From the NCBI GenBank assembly GCA_963715825.1, contig CAVQSI010000006.1, positions 62,001 to 126,000 of the forward strand: 64,000 bases of DNA, read 5' to 3'. Below the pieces are notes generated by a model. The model made no database searches, was not told the DNA's origin, and was given only the letters and a program-made list of their open reading frames with translations. Below are positions 1 to 9,148 of this stretch, piece after piece. The position numbers were made by a program, and so were the translations under genes. This DNA comes from Sva-07 sp963715825 (GTDB taxonomy: Bacteria > Actinomycetota > Acidimicrobiia > Acidimicrobiales > Ilumatobacteraceae). Position 1 is the stretch's first letter. The number at the start of each line of letters is the position of its first letter.

Positions 1-321
1 TTCGGGGGCGAATCGGATCTCGGCGTAGACGACCCCGTCGGCGGCGAGGTCGACGACCGCCTCGTACGCCACCCGCTCGATGTGCTCGTCGGTCTGCATC
101 ACCGCCAGCGTGTGCTCGAACGTCGCCAGGTACTGCAACAGATCGGCGGTCTCGGCGCCACGGGTGAACCACGCTTGCAACGCCTCGGGGTCGGTCTCGG
201 GAAGCGTCCAGCCGATCGAGTCGGCCAGTTCCATGATCGTCGCCACCCGCAGCCCGCCGTCGAGGTGGTCGTGCAACAGCACCTTGGGCAGTCGCCTGGC
301 GTCGTCGAGCGTGATCGTCAT
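1..321 (-). CDS. add: Adenosine deaminase (3'-truncated by window edge)
   Basis: This is the N-terminal 107 codons of an adenosine deaminase, which converts adenosine or deoxyadenosine to inosine in purine salvage. Translating the minus strand from the ATG at 319-321 gives LPKVLLHDHLDGGLR near residue 12. Its HDH pair is the zinc-binding HxH motif at the start of the amidohydrolase barrel. YAEIRFAPE near residue 98 is a second conserved adenosine deaminase segment. The frame is open to base 1, so the catalytic C-terminal half lies outside the window. It starts 28 bp after the stop of a nucleoside-importer permease on the same strand, so it is probably the last gene of that operon and deaminates imported adenosine. 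Confidence 0.88.
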   Translation of the reverse strand, partial: MTITLDDARRLPKVLLHDHLDGGLRVATIMELADSIGWTLPETDPEALQAWFTRGAETADLLQYLATFEHTLAVMQTDEHIERVAYEAVVDLAADGVVYAEIRFAPE

Positions 322-349
322 GGCGAACAGCGCGATGGGCGCGACGGTC

Positions 350-1639
350 CTACTGCATCCCCTTGAACCAGGGGATGCCTTCCTCGGCGGGCGGTCGGAG
401 TCGCTGGGCACCGATCGACACGGCGATCAGCGTCACGACGTACGGCGTCACGAAGACCAGCTGGTTGTTCGGCGACTCGGCGGCGAAGTAGGCCCACAGG
501 GTGACCACGGCGAACACGGTGACCGTCCCGGCCGGCGCGAAGTTCTTCTGGGTGACCATCCAGATCACGAGCAGGATGAGGGCGATCGCCGCGGCGAGCA
601 ACAACGTTCGCACGAGGTCGCCCGGGCCGGTGCGCAGCGTGATGCCCTGCGCGTAGCCGAACAGCCCGGCACCGATCGCGGTGCCCGCCGGCATCCAGTT
701 GCCGAAGATCATCGTGGCCAGGCCGAGGAAGCCGCGTCCTGCGACCTGGTTCTCGAGGTAGCGGTTGGAGAACAGCACGAGCACGGCGCCGCCCATGCCG
801 GCGAGGCCGCCGGAGATCGCCATGCCGATCCAGCGCATCAGGTGCACCGACACGCCGAGCGAGTCGGCCGCTGACGGGCGCTCACCGGCGAAGCGCAACC
901 GGAGCCCGAGCCGCATGTGCCAGAGCAGATACGAGATGCCGAAGAAGAGCAGGATCGTCAGCACGACGTCCCAGGTGACGGCGGTGGTGAGGCCCTTCGA
1001 GAGACCGGCGACGTCGGCGATCATGAACCAGCCGGTGTCCTCCAGCCAGCCGAGGATGTCGGGCGACTGCCAGCCGAACAGATCACCGCCCGACAGCAAC
1101 GGCATCGTGAACTCGCCGATGTCGCCGCGGTTGCCGGGCGACGACGTGACCGAGCCGCCCTGCACCCCGGTGAAGAGTTCGCTGGCCATGAACCGGGCGA
1201 CCCCTGGTGCGATCAGGTTGATCGCGACGCCGGCCACGATGTGGTTGACGCCGAACGTGGTCGTGGCGAGGCTCATCAGGAGTCCGCCGAGCATGCCGCC
1301 GACGATGCCGCCGACGAGTGCCATCCACGGGCCGAACTCCCAGCCCCACCAACCGGCCCAGATGGTGCCCATCACCATCATGCCTTCGATGCCGATGTTG
1401 ACCGTGCCGCTGCGCTCGGCGACGAGGCCGGCGAGACCGGCGAGTGCGATCGGCGCGGCGGTGCGGAGGCCGACGCCGAAGGTGCCGCTGGAGGTGAGGT
1501 CGGGGTTGTCGGCGATGATGCGAGCAGCCGACATCGCGCTGATACCGATCAGCGCGATGACGAGCAGACGGAACCGAGCCGACTGCAGGTACGACGGACG
1601 TGCCTTCGCTTCGACCGGTGCGTCAGCGGTGATGCTCAT
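350..1639 (-). CDS. Nucleoside ABC transporter permease 2 (BMP family)
   Basis: Inner-membrane permease of 429 residues with about nine hydrophobic segments. It contains the EGMMVMG segment after ERSGTVNIGI, characteristic of the second permease of BMP-type purine nucleoside importers (NupQ/YufQ relatives) within the branched-chain permease superfamily. The ATG overlaps the stop of the upstream permease by four bases (ATGA), indicating translational coupling. The gene order (lipoprotein, ATPase, permease, permease, adenosine deaminase) supports nucleoside uptake. The exact substrate cannot be read from the sequence. The N-terminal 25 residues are poorly conserved in character. Confidence 0.9.
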   Translation of the reverse strand: MSITADAPVEAKARPSYLQSARFRLLVIALIGISAMSAARIIADNPDLTSSGTFGVGLRTAAPIALAGLAGLVAERSGTVNIGIEGMMVMGTIWAGWWGWEFGPWMALVGGIVGGMLGGLLMSLATTTFGVNHIVAGVAINLIAPGVARFMASELFTGVQGGSVTSSPGNRGDIGEFTMPLLSGGDLFGWQSPDILGWLEDTGWFMIADVAGLSKGLTTAVTWDVVLTILLFFGISYLLWHMRLGLRLRFAGERPSAADSLGVSVHLMRWIGMAISGGLAGMGGAVLVLFSNRYLENQVAGRGFLGLATMIFGNWMPAGTAIGAGLFGYAQGITLRTGPGDLVRTLLLAAAIALILLVIWMVTQKNFAPAGTVTVFAVVTLWAYFAAESPNNQLVFVTPYVVTLIAVSIGAQRLRPPAEEGIPWFKGMQ

Positions 1640-2781
1640 GACGTTCCTCCGATCGCGGCGGGTTGCGGTTCTGGCGGTGCCCGGTCCTCAGCGGTGGCTT
1701 TGGCGGCTGCGACCGCAGCTGCGGCGTCGTTGCGGCGCTTGATGACCTCGAACGCGATCACGGCAGCCAGCAGGAACGAGCCCTGCAGGATCCGGCCGAT
1801 CTCGGGCGGGATGCCCAGGGGGCCGAGGCGCTGCGTCGCCCGTTCGATCGTCGCCCACACGATGGCAGCGGCGGCGACCCCGGCCGGGCCGTTGCGTCCC
1901 AGCAGGGCGATGCCGAGCCCGGTGAAGCCGATCTGGGTGGGGAAGGCGTCGCCGTACTTGAGGAAGCTCGGATCCGACATCAGGAAGGGCAGGCCGATCA
2001 ATCCGGCAACCGCGCCCGACATGAACAGGGTGATCAGGACCATCTTCTTGGGGTTCACGCCAGCGGACAGCGCAGCGGCCGGGTTGAGCCCGGAGAGTTT
2101 GAGTTCGTAGCCGAACAGGCTGCGGTTGAGCAGCACGTAGTAGCCGACTCCGAGCAGGATCGCGATCGGTAGGAACCCGAACAGCTCGACGTTGTCGGGG
2201 AAGTTGAACCCGAAGAACTCGAAGATGGGGTTGAGCGCCGGCAACTGGGCCGACTCGGGCATCACCTTGGTCTGGGCGACCAGGCCGCCGTTCTCTTCGT
2301 CGCGGAACACCTCCTGCAGCAGGAACGCCGCGAGGCCGATGCCGATGTAGTTCAGCATGATGGTGGCGACGACGACGTTGACGTTGCGGGTGACGTTCAA
2401 GATGCCGGCGATCAGCGCCCACGAGCCGCCGACGACGATCGCCACGAGGATCACGAACGGGACGTGGATGATCGGCGGCAGGCTGACCTCGGCGCCCGCC
2501 CAGCCAGCGACGAGCGCGGCGAGCAGGTACTGGCCGTTGGTGCCGATGTTGAACAGGTTCATCTTGAACCCGATCGCGGCGGCGATGCCGGCGATGTACA
2601 GCGGCACCGCGGTGTTGATGATCGTGACCACCGACTGGGTCGAGTCGATCGTCTTCCACATCTCCTGGAAGGCCTCGACGGGATTGTTGCCGGAGATCAA
2701 CAACGCGATCGACGAGATGGCGATCGCGACGACGGCGGCGATCAGTGGTGCGAGTGACGCTCGCCAGATCTGCTCGAGCAT
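1636..2781 (-). CDS. Nucleoside ABC transporter permease 1 (BMP family)
   Basis: Permease of 381 residues that would pair with the downstream permease to form the membrane channel of a BMP-type nucleoside importer (NupP/YufP relatives). It has the NIGTNGQYLLAAL motif around residue 78 and the GLNPAAALSAGVNPKK cytoplasmic loop near residue 232, which in this superfamily contacts the ATPase. There are about nine to ten membrane segments. The alanine- and charge-rich tail after residue 345 is low-complexity. The start overlaps the ATPase stop by one base (TGATG), so the two are coupled. Confidence 0.9.
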   Translation of the reverse strand: MLEQIWRASLAPLIAAVVAIAISSIALLISGNNPVEAFQEMWKTIDSTQSVVTIINTAVPLYIAGIAAAIGFKMNLFNIGTNGQYLLAALVAGWAGAEVSLPPIIHVPFVILVAIVVGGSWALIAGILNVTRNVNVVVATIMLNYIGIGLAAFLLQEVFRDEENGGLVAQTKVMPESAQLPALNPIFEFFGFNFPDNVELFGFLPIAILLGVGYYVLLNRSLFGYELKLSGLNPAAALSAGVNPKKMVLITLFMSGAVAGLIGLPFLMSDPSFLKYGDAFPTQIGFTGLGIALLGRNGPAGVAAAAIVWATIERATQRLGPLGIPPEIGRILQGSFLLAAVIAFEVIKRRNDAAAAVAAAKATAEDRAPPEPQPAAIGGTS

Positions 2782-4316
2782 CAGTGGGCCCCCGCTTTCG
2801 CTCCGGTCATGTACGAGCCCAGTTCGGCCGGCGTCACCGTCGTCGGGTCGACTTCGGCGACAATGCGACCCCGCAGCATCACCAGCAGTCGGTCGGAGAG
2901 CCCGATCAGCTCCTCGAGATCGGCCGACACCAACACCGTGCCGAGACCCGCTGCTCGTGCGTCACGCAGGATGTCCCAGATCACGGCCTGGGCGCCGACG
3001 TCGACGCCGCGGGTCGGGTGCGCCGCGACGAGCAGCTTCGGGTCGGCGGTCATCTCGCGGCCGACGACCAGCTTCTGCTGGTTGCCGCCCGAGAGCGTGA
3101 ACGCCGGCACGTTGATGCCGGGTGTGCGGACGTCGTACTCGTCGACGATCGCCTCGGTCTGCGCCTTGGCTCCCGGCACGTTCAGCCACGGGCCCTTGCC
3201 GTACGGGGCGCGGTGCTGGTGGCCGAGCGCGGCGTTCTCCCACAGCATGAACGGCATCACCAGGCCGTCCTTGTGACGGTCCTCGGCGATGTAGCCGATG
3301 CCGGCATCTCGGCGGCTCCGCGTCGATCGGCTGGCGATGTCGACGCCGTCGAGCAGCACGGTCCCGCTGGATTCCTGCAGGCCGACGAGCGCGTTGACCA
3401 GTTCGCTCTGGCCGTTGCCCTCCACCCCGGCGATCCCGACGATCTCGCCGCGGTGCACCGTGAACGACACCTGGTCGAGCGCGTTGCGGCTGGCGCCGTC
3501 GCCGCCCAGCACCGTCAGGTCGTGCAGTTCGAGCACGGCGACGTCGGTGACCGTGCTCTCGCGGGTCTCCGGCGTGGGGAGTTCGCTGCCGACCATCATC
3601 TCGGCCAGCTCACGGGAGGACACCGAACTCGGATCGGGGACCTCGCCGACGGTACGGCCCTGGCGGATCACCGTGATCGCATCGGCGTGCTTGAGCACCT
3701 CGTCGAGTTTGTGCGAGATGAAGATGATCGTGGCGCCCTGCTCGGTCAGCTCGCGCAGCGAGGCGAAGAGTTCGTCGACCTCCTGGGGCACGAGCACGGC
3801 GGTCGGTTCGTCGAGGATCAGGATCTTGGCGCCGCGATAGAGCACCTTGAGGATCTCGACGCGCTGCTTCTCGCCGACACCGAGGTCGGAGATCAGGGCG
3901 TCGGGATCGATGTCGAGGCCGTACTGCTCGCCGAGTTCGATGATCCGGCTGCGGGCCTGCTTGATGCCGAGCGCGAACGCGCTGCCGGGTTCGTCGCCGA
4001 GGACGATGTTCTCCCACACGGTGAGGTTGGCGGCGAGCATGAACGCCTGGAAGACCATGCCGATGCCCTGGGCGATCGCGTCCTTCGGCGAGTGGAAGAC
4101 CATCGGGGTGCCGTTGACGGTGATCGTGCCCTCGTCGGGTTTGTGGGCGCCGTAGAGGGTCTTCATCAGCGTGGACTTGCCGGCGCCGTTCTCGCCGACG
4201 ATCGCGTGCACGCTGCCCGCCCGCACGGTGAGGTTCACGCCGTCGTTCGCCACGACCCCGGGGAATCGCTTGACGATGTCGCTCAGCTGGATCGCAATCG
4301 CCCCATCGTCGCTCAT
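2781..4316 (-). CDS. Nucleoside ABC transporter ATP-binding protein (two ABC domains)
   Basis: Cytoplasmic double ATPase of 511 residues powering the importer. The first ABC domain has Walker A GENGAGKST at about residues 41-49, a signature DLGVGEKQR near 148 and Walker B ILILDEPTAV. The second has a degenerate Walker A (GVEGNGQSE) and signature LSGGNQQK near 406, the usual arrangement in sugar/nucleoside importers of this family. The ATG at 4314-4316 is chosen over an upstream in-frame start at 4424, because the extra 36 residues are Pro/Arg-rich and lie over a hairpin-containing intergenic stretch. The gene is coupled to the first permease by a one-base stop/start overlap. Confidence 0.92.
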   Translation of the reverse strand: MSDDGAIAIQLSDIVKRFPGVVANDGVNLTVRAGSVHAIVGENGAGKSTLMKTLYGAHKPDEGTITVNGTPMVFHSPKDAIAQGIGMVFQAFMLAANLTVWENIVLGDEPGSAFALGIKQARSRIIELGEQYGLDIDPDALISDLGVGEKQRVEILKVLYRGAKILILDEPTAVLVPQEVDELFASLRELTEQGATIIFISHKLDEVLKHADAITVIRQGRTVGEVPDPSSVSSRELAEMMVGSELPTPETRESTVTDVAVLELHDLTVLGGDGASRNALDQVSFTVHRGEIVGIAGVEGNGQSELVNALVGLQESSGTVLLDGVDIASRSTRSRRDAGIGYIAEDRHKDGLVMPFMLWENAALGHQHRAPYGKGPWLNVPGAKAQTEAIVDEYDVRTPGINVPAFTLSGGNQQKLVVGREMTADPKLLVAAHPTRGVDVGAQAVIWDILRDARAAGLGTVLVSADLEELIGLSDRLLVMLRGRIVAEVDPTTVTPAELGSYMTGAKAGAH

Positions 4317-4426
4317 CACCTGATTTCTAGTCGATCGGAGCATCTCGCGAGGAAGAACGAGCGCGCCGGGTGGGCCCGGTGGCACGACGCGACGAGGCCC
4401 GCCCGGCAGAGCCGGAGCGGGCATCG

Positions 4427-4446
4427 TTCGAGTGGCGTCACTCGAA
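4427..4446. promoter_or_regulatory. Perfect hairpin between the lipoprotein and ATPase genes
   Basis: TTCGAGTG, a four-base loop, then CACTCGAA: a perfect 8-bp stem in the 169-bp gap after the binding-protein gene. There is no U-run. A stable hairpin after the binding-protein gene is a common way to give that mRNA segment higher abundance than the membrane genes, so an attenuator or 3'-stabiliser role is inferred. The rest of the gap is GC-rich without a clear promoter. Confidence 0.5.
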
Positions 4447-4485
4447 ACGGTGTCGTGAGACGCCGCGTCGTCAGTTCAGTTCAGC

Positions 4486-5601
4486 TCAGGGAGCGGTCGG
4501 GACTTCGATTTCACCGGAGACGATCTGCTCCTTGTAGGCGTCGAGTTCGGCGGTGATGTCGTCGACGAACCCACCGCTGGTCGAGTAGCCCGACACCGTC
4601 GATCGACAGGTCGAAGACCTGGACACCGGACAGCGTCGCCACCTTCGCAGAAGACCTTGATGGTCTCGAACGTCGCAACGTCGACGCGCTTGAGCATCGA
4701 GGTCAGGATGTACGGCTGCAGCTCCTCGGAGACCAGTTCGTACTGGTCGGAGTCGACACCGATGGCCCACACCTCGCCCGGCTCACCGGCTTCGGCTGCT
4801 GCCTCGAAGGCGCCGAGGCCGGAGCTGCCAGCGGCCGAGTAGATGACGTCTGCGCCGGCCTCGTACTGCGATGCGGCGATCTCCTTGCCGCGGGCCGGGT
4901 CGCTGAAGCCGCTGAAGTCCGGCGGCTGCGAGATGTAGTTGACCAACACCTCGATGTCCGGGTTGGCGGCGGTCGCCCCGGCGACGTAGCCGGCTTCGAA
5001 CTTCTTGATGAGGTCGTTCTCGACGCCACCGATGAAGCCGATCGTGCCCGTCTGGCTCTTCAGCGCCGCTGCGGCGCCGACGAGGAACGAACCCTGCTCC
5101 TCGGCGAACAGCAGCGAGGCCACGTTGTCGGCCTCGACGACCGAGTCGATGATGCGCGAAGGTCGTGTCGGGGTTGTTGGCCGACGCCTCGGTGATGGCG
5201 TCACCGAAGAGGAAGCCGACGCCGACGACGAGGCCGTTGCCTTCGTCGACGAGGCCCTGCACGCGCTGGGAGCGGTCGCCGTCACCGGTCGGGGTGGATT
5301 CGCTGCCGGTGACGCCGAGTTCGGCGACGGCCTGGTCGAGGCCTGCACCGGCAGCGTCGTTGAACGAGCGGTCGCCGCGGCCGGTGATGTCGTACACCAC
5401 GCCGACGGCGCAGTCGCCCTCGGCCATGGCGTCGGTGGTGTCCGGGGCGGTGGTGCCATCGGTCGCCTCGGTGCTCTCGGTTGCTTCGGTCGTGTCCGGC
5501 GCGTCGGTCGACGCACTTCCGGAGTCGTCGTCGCTTCCGCATGCTGCCAGGCCGAGTGCGGCGATGACGCCGACGGCGAGCAGCTTCTTGCTCTTGATCA
5601 T
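4486..5601 (-). pseudogene. BMP-family nucleoside-binding lipoprotein, three +1 frameshifts
   Basis: Substrate-binding lipoprotein of the importer (BMP/PnrA family). It starts at the ATG 5599-5601 behind a good Shine-Dalgarno (GGGGAG). The N-terminus is a lipoprotein signal with lipobox LAACG, followed by a Ser/Thr/Asp-rich linker. BMP hallmarks include GVVYDITGRGDRSFNDAA and GTIGFIGGVENDLIKKFEAG. The coding frame is broken three times: near 5154-5158 (after NPDTTFA), near 4648-4656 (after TIKV) and at 4589-4591 (before YSTSGGFVDD). Each break is cured by removing one base. The three together restore the original frame and end in EIEVPTAP. The repaired product would be about 370 residues, normal for the family. 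It is either decaying or the result of sequence errors. The transporter needs this protein to work. Confidence 0.8.
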
Positions 5602-5791
5602 GTTCTCCCCTTCAGGATGAAATGTGTTGGTTCATGATGCGAGCCGACGCAGGCGCCGGTCGTGTTCACGCTCCGACAAGCTACCCGCTGGTAACGCCCC
5701 TGTGGCGCAACTCGTCGCGCCGGACATCGAGCGTTCACGCAACCGGGGCTGCCGCCGTCCGCGCTGGCGGTGGCCGTATCCTGGGAGTTCC

Positions 5792-6787
5792 GTGTCCGTG
5801 TCCCCTTCTCCCTCTTCGCCGTCCGCGCGACCGCGCCGCCGTCACAGCAGTCGGCGCTACGCGATCCGTCGTCTCGGCGCGCTCGTGGTGGTGCTGGTGT
5901 TGGGGTTCGGTGTGTTCCGCGGACTGGGCGCGCTGCTGTCGGGCGGCGACGACGGGGTCGCCGACGCCGACGGGGCCGTCGCCACCGACCCTGCGCAGCC
6001 TGACGCCGGCGAGACCGTCACGAGCTCGATCGTCGTCGATGACCCGGCCGGCGACGGCGCCGCTACGACCGACGACACGCAACCCGTCGACACCGAGCCG
6101 GTGAACACCGGCCCCGCCACGGCGCAGGATCCGGCCACGGTGTTCATCGTCGGCGACAGCGACGCCGGTACCTTCGGGCCGTACCTGCAGACGCTCCTCG
6201 ACGGCACCGGCGTGGTCGAGACGTCGCTCGACTACAAGGTGTCGTCCGGACTCGCCCGTCCCGACTTCTTCGACTGGCCCGCCGAGATCGATCGGAAGTT
6301 GCCCGAGGTGAACCCCGACATCGTCGTGGCAACGTTCGGCGGCAACGATGCCCAGGGCCTCGCCGTCGACAGCGGCGAGTTCATCATCGGCGACCCGGTT
6401 GCCAACGAAGCCGAGTGGACCCAGGAGTATCAGCGACGCGTCGGGGCCGTCATGGACCAGCTGATGGAGGGTGGCCGCACGCTGATCTGGGTGGGGATCC
6501 CGAACGACGACAACCCTGACGTGACGGAGCGGATGGCGATTCAGGACCAGGCGGCCAAGGCGGCGGCGGCCGAGCGCCCCGACGTGATCTTCATCGACAC
6601 GTGGAGCAGGTTCTCCGGGCGTGACGGCGGGTGGGCCGAGTTCGTGATCGATCCGCGCGACGGCGAGGGCAAGGACGTTCGCGCCGACGACGGCTTCCAC
6701 CTCAACCAGACCGGCGCCGAGATCCTGGCCATCGACATCGCCCAAGCCATCCGCGACACACTCCGCGCCCAGGGCGCCGCGATCTGA
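5792..6787 (+). CDS. Secreted/membrane-anchored SGNH-type hydrolase
   Basis: Predicted exported protein of 331 residues. It has an Arg-rich N-terminus, one hydrophobic anchor (GALVVVLVLGFGVF, about residues 30-45), then an Asp/Thr/Pro-rich linker of about 80 residues and a C-terminal SGNH fold. Block I is FIVGDSDAGTFG (Ser nucleophile), block III is TFGGNDAQ (oxyanion Gly and Asn), and block V is DGFHLNQTG (catalytic Asp/His). It resembles DUF459-type acyl-esterases that act on cell-wall glycans; the substrate is unknown. The GTG at 5792 is chosen because GGGAG sits five bases upstream and the N-terminus then gives a sensible signal anchor; the frame is open back to 5624. It is divergent from the nucleoside importer. 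Confidence 0.72.
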   Translation: MSVSPSPSSPSARPRRRHSSRRYAIRRLGALVVVLVLGFGVFRGLGALLSGGDDGVADADGAVATDPAQPDAGETVTSSIVVDDPAGDGAATTDDTQPVDTEPVNTGPATAQDPATVFIVGDSDAGTFGPYLQTLLDGTGVVETSLDYKVSSGLARPDFFDWPAEIDRKLPEVNPDIVVATFGGNDAQGLAVDSGEFIIGDPVANEAEWTQEYQRRVGAVMDQLMEGGRTLIWVGIPNDDNPDVTERMAIQDQAAKAAAAERPDVIFIDTWSRFSGRDGGWAEFVIDPRDGEGKDVRADDGFHLNQTGAEILAIDIAQAIRDTLRAQGAAI

Positions 6788-6805
6788 ACTCTGTGCCTGA
6801 TCGCG

Positions 6806-7591
6806 CTACTGCTGCTGGCCGCGAGCTTGAATCGCCGCGCGACGTGCGGCCACTGCGTCGGGGCTGAAGCTGTTGCGTCGCCACGCGCGGCTGTCGCGTG
6901 ACTCGATCTCCCAGTGGTCGTCGTCGGTGGCGATCTGGGCGTAGGTCGAGCGGATCTGGCGCACGCCCGGCTGGTCGTTGCCGATGATGTCCAGCGCCAG
7001 CTGACGGGTGAACGGGATCAGCTCGCTGTGCGCGACGACGTGGTTGACCAGCCCGAACGCCAGCGCTTCGTCGGCGAGCATGAAGTTGCCGGTGAAGCTC
7101 ATCTCTCGCGCCCGACGGATCCCGATCGCCTGGGGGAGCAGCACGGTGAGGCCCCAGCCCGGCATCACGCCCACGCGCGAGTGCGTGTCACCGAACTTGG
7201 CGTGCTCGCTCGCGACGAGGAAGTCGCAGTTGAGCGCGTACTCGAGCCCGCCGGTGACCGCGACGCCGTTGATCGCGCCGATCAGCGGTTTGGTCAGTGC
7301 CGGGAACGGACCGCGCACGCCGTAGTGGTTGCGGCTGCCGTCGGCCCCCGATCCGCCGGCGAGGTTGCTGCCGTCGGTGCCGAGCTCCTTGAGGTCGAGC
7401 CCGGCGGTGAACGCCGGATCCGTCCCCGTGAGGATGATCACGTCGACGTCGTCGTTGCCCTCGGCGTCGAGCATCAGCTGCGGAATCCGCGCCAGCATCT
7501 CGCTCGTCAACGCATTGCGCGCGTCGGGTCGATTGATCGTGATCGTCGCGATCCGCTCGGACGCCTCGTACAACACATCGGTCTCAGCCAT
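6806..7591 (-). CDS. Enoyl-CoA hydratase/isomerase family protein
   Basis: Crotonase-fold protein of 261 residues. It has the oxyanion-hole segment DPAFTAGLDLKELG near residue 60 and GAINGVAVTGGLEYALNCDFLVAS near 105. The usual catalytic glutamate region reads SRVGVMPGWGLTVLLP. The typical crotonase roles are hydration or isomerisation of acyl-CoA in fatty-acid or branched-chain degradation; the substrate cannot be assigned. The ATG at 7589-7591 is preferred over an upstream GTG/ATG extension that adds only nine non-conserved residues. Confidence 0.85.
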   Translation of the reverse strand: MAETDVLYEASERIATITINRPDARNALTSEMLARIPQLMLDAEGNDDVDVIILTGTDPAFTAGLDLKELGTDGSNLAGGSGADGSRNHYGVRGPFPALTKPLIGAINGVAVTGGLEYALNCDFLVASEHAKFGDTHSRVGVMPGWGLTVLLPQAIGIRRAREMSFTGNFMLADEALAFGLVNHVVAHSELIPFTRQLALDIIGNDQPGVRQIRSTYAQIATDDDHWEIESRDSRAWRRNSFSPDAVAARRAAIQARGQQQ

Positions 7592-7629
7592 CAGCGCAGT
7601 CTCCCACCCCCCACGCACCCGCCCCGCAT

Positions 7630-7681
7630 CCGAAAAGCGTGGCGATGTTGCGCTGAGCGCAACGAATCCGCGCTTTTTCGG
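7630..7681 (-). terminator. Family B palindrome (copy 1)
   Basis: Long interrupted palindrome bounded by CCGAAAAGCG and CGCTTTTTCGG, with the core GTTGCGCTGAGCGCAAC at 7647-7663. It lies immediately after the stop of the minus-strand gene ending at 7683. Read on the minus strand, the GC-rich hairpin is followed by a short T-run, as in a factor-independent terminator. The core is the reverse complement of the core in copies 4 and 5. Confidence 0.6.
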
Positions 7682-7682
7682 G

Positions 7683-8303
7683 TCAGTCGGCGTCGTCGGC
7701 GGGGTGGAACGCGAGGGGGAGGTCGCCGAGCTTGACGAGGGTCGAGGCGATCCAGCCGCCGAGCGCGCCGAAGTGCTCGTCGAGCAGGGTGCTCGTGCCG
7801 TCGGCGACGGTCTCCTCGGCGAGTTCGTACAGCCCCTCGTAGGTGATCTCGGCGGCGTAGTCGGTGCGCAGGTCGAGCGGGTCGACGTCGGTGTCGGGAT
7901 GCGACGTCTCCGACGTCAAACCGGCACGTTCGAGGCGATCGTCGCCGACGAGCGGGCTCTGCTCGGGCACCGTCGTGTACAGCACGCCCGGATCGGCGGG
8001 TTCGGAGAGCCGCTGGATGCGCAACACGATCTCCATCTCGATCGCCGGGCGCTTCTCGAGTTCCTCCTCGACGTACCACTGCCGATAGGCGGCCTGGCTC
8101 CACGCCGGCCAGTCGAAGGTGATGTGAGCGACGACTCGTGGTGGTTCGCCCTCGCCGGGCAGCCCGTAGCTGGTCTCCCACGTCAGGTCGCCGAGCAGCA
8201 CATCACTCTGGAAGTGCTCCTCGAACGCCTGCCGCTCGAGGAATGCTGCTTCGAACGCGTCACGGAGCGCGCTGATGGCATCGGTGAAGACGTGGTCGAG
8301 CAT
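7683..8303 (-). CDS. Conserved hypothetical protein (206 aa)
   Basis: Function not recognised. From the ATG at 8301-8303 the product is an acidic soluble protein without signal peptide or membrane segments. It has an N-terminal helix-rich part (HVFTDAISALRDAFEAAFLER), a central part rich in aromatic residues (THITFDWPAWSQ-like, WYVEEELEKRP) and a His/Asp-rich tail. The frame is open upstream to 8624, but that extension is antisense to the following hydratase gene and low-complexity. The start is divergent from the plus-strand hydratase at 8386. Confidence 0.6.
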   Translation of the reverse strand: MLDHVFTDAISALRDAFEAAFLERQAFEEHFQSDVLLGDLTWETSYGLPGEGEPPRVVAHITFDWPAWSQAAYRQWYVEEELEKRPAIEMEIVLRIQRLSEPADPGVLYTTVPEQSPLVGDDRLERAGLTSETSHPDTDVDPLDLRTDYAAEITYEGLYELAEETVADGTSTLLDEHFGALGGWIASTLVKLGDLPLAFHPADDAD

Positions 8304-8385
8304 GTGCCCCACCGAGGCTAACCCGCACCGATGGTGGACCCCCTCGCCGCGAGGTCGTCGGGTGCCTCGTGCCACACTGGCGCGC

Positions 8386-9144
8386 ATGGCTGAACCACTG
8401 GTGCTCACCGACGTGTCCGACGGTGTCGCGACGCTGACCTTGAACAATCCCGACGAGCGCAACACGCTCACTGCGCCGATGGTCGCGCAGATCCTCGAGG
8501 CGATGGACGCCTTCGAGGCCGACGAGTCCGTCGGGGCGCTCGTGGTCACCGGCACCCCGCCGGCGTTCTGTGCAGGCGCCAACCTCGGCAACCTCGCGGA
8601 AGCCACCGGCGAGAGCCTCGGCACGATCTACGAGGGGTTCCTCCGGATCGCCCGCAGCCCGCTGCCCACGCTCGCCGCCGTCAACGGCGCGGCGGTCGGC
8701 GCCGGCATGAACCTGGCACTCGGCTGTGACGTTCGCCTCGTGGCCGACACCGCCAAGCTCGACACCCGCTTCCTGCAGCTGGGTATCCATCCCGGCGGCG
8801 GGCACACCTGGATGCTGCGTCGCATCGTCGGCCCGCAGGCCGCGATGGCCGCTGTCGTGTTCGGCCAGGTGTTCGACGGCAAGGAGGCCGAGCGCATCGG
8901 CCTCGCGTATCGGTCGGTGCCCGCCGACTCGTTGCTCGACGTCGCCCACGAGTTCGCGGCCAAGGCGGCAACGGCGCCGCGCGCGCTGGCGATCGTGACC
9001 AAGCAGACGATCCAGGCCATGGCCGACGTCGACGACCACCCCGCCGCGGTCGCACGCGAACTCGAGCCGCAGCTCTGGAGCACCAAGCAGCCGTGGTTCG
9101 CCGAGCGGCTCGCCGCACTCCAGGCGCGCATCTCCAAGAAGTAG
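8386..9144 (+). CDS. Enoyl-CoA hydratase/isomerase family protein
   Basis: Second crotonase-family protein in the window, 252 residues. It shows GTPPAFCAGANLGNL (oxyanion-hole loop) near residue 60 and AAVNGAAVGAGMNLALGCDVRL near 97. The active-site segment LQLGIHPGGGHTWMLRRIVG follows. It is not a duplicate of the minus-strand copy at 6806-7591; the two are only distantly similar. ATG at 8386 is selected because the conserved fold begins directly after it. It ends four bases from the convergent DUF58-transglutaminase gene, leaving no room for a separate terminator. Confidence 0.86.
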   Translation: MAEPLVLTDVSDGVATLTLNNPDERNTLTAPMVAQILEAMDAFEADESVGALVVTGTPPAFCAGANLGNLAEATGESLGTIYEGFLRIARSPLPTLAAVNGAAVGAGMNLALGCDVRLVADTAKLDTRFLQLGIHPGGGHTWMLRRIVGPQAAMAAVVFGQVFDGKEAERIGLAYRSVPADSLLDVAHEFAAKAATAPRALAIVTKQTIQAMADVDDHPAAVARELEPQLWSTKQPWFAERLAALQARISKK

Positions 9145-9148
9145 GAGT

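Noticed and set aside
4486..5601. Programmed ribosomal frameshifting in the lipoprotein gene
   Set aside because: Three separate +1 sites without a shared slippery motif or stimulatory structure would be unprecedented; error or decay is simpler.
5602..5791. Sigma-70 type promoter for the nucleoside importer
   Set aside because: TAGCTT and TTGCGC can be found but are 21 bp apart, too far for a credible pair.
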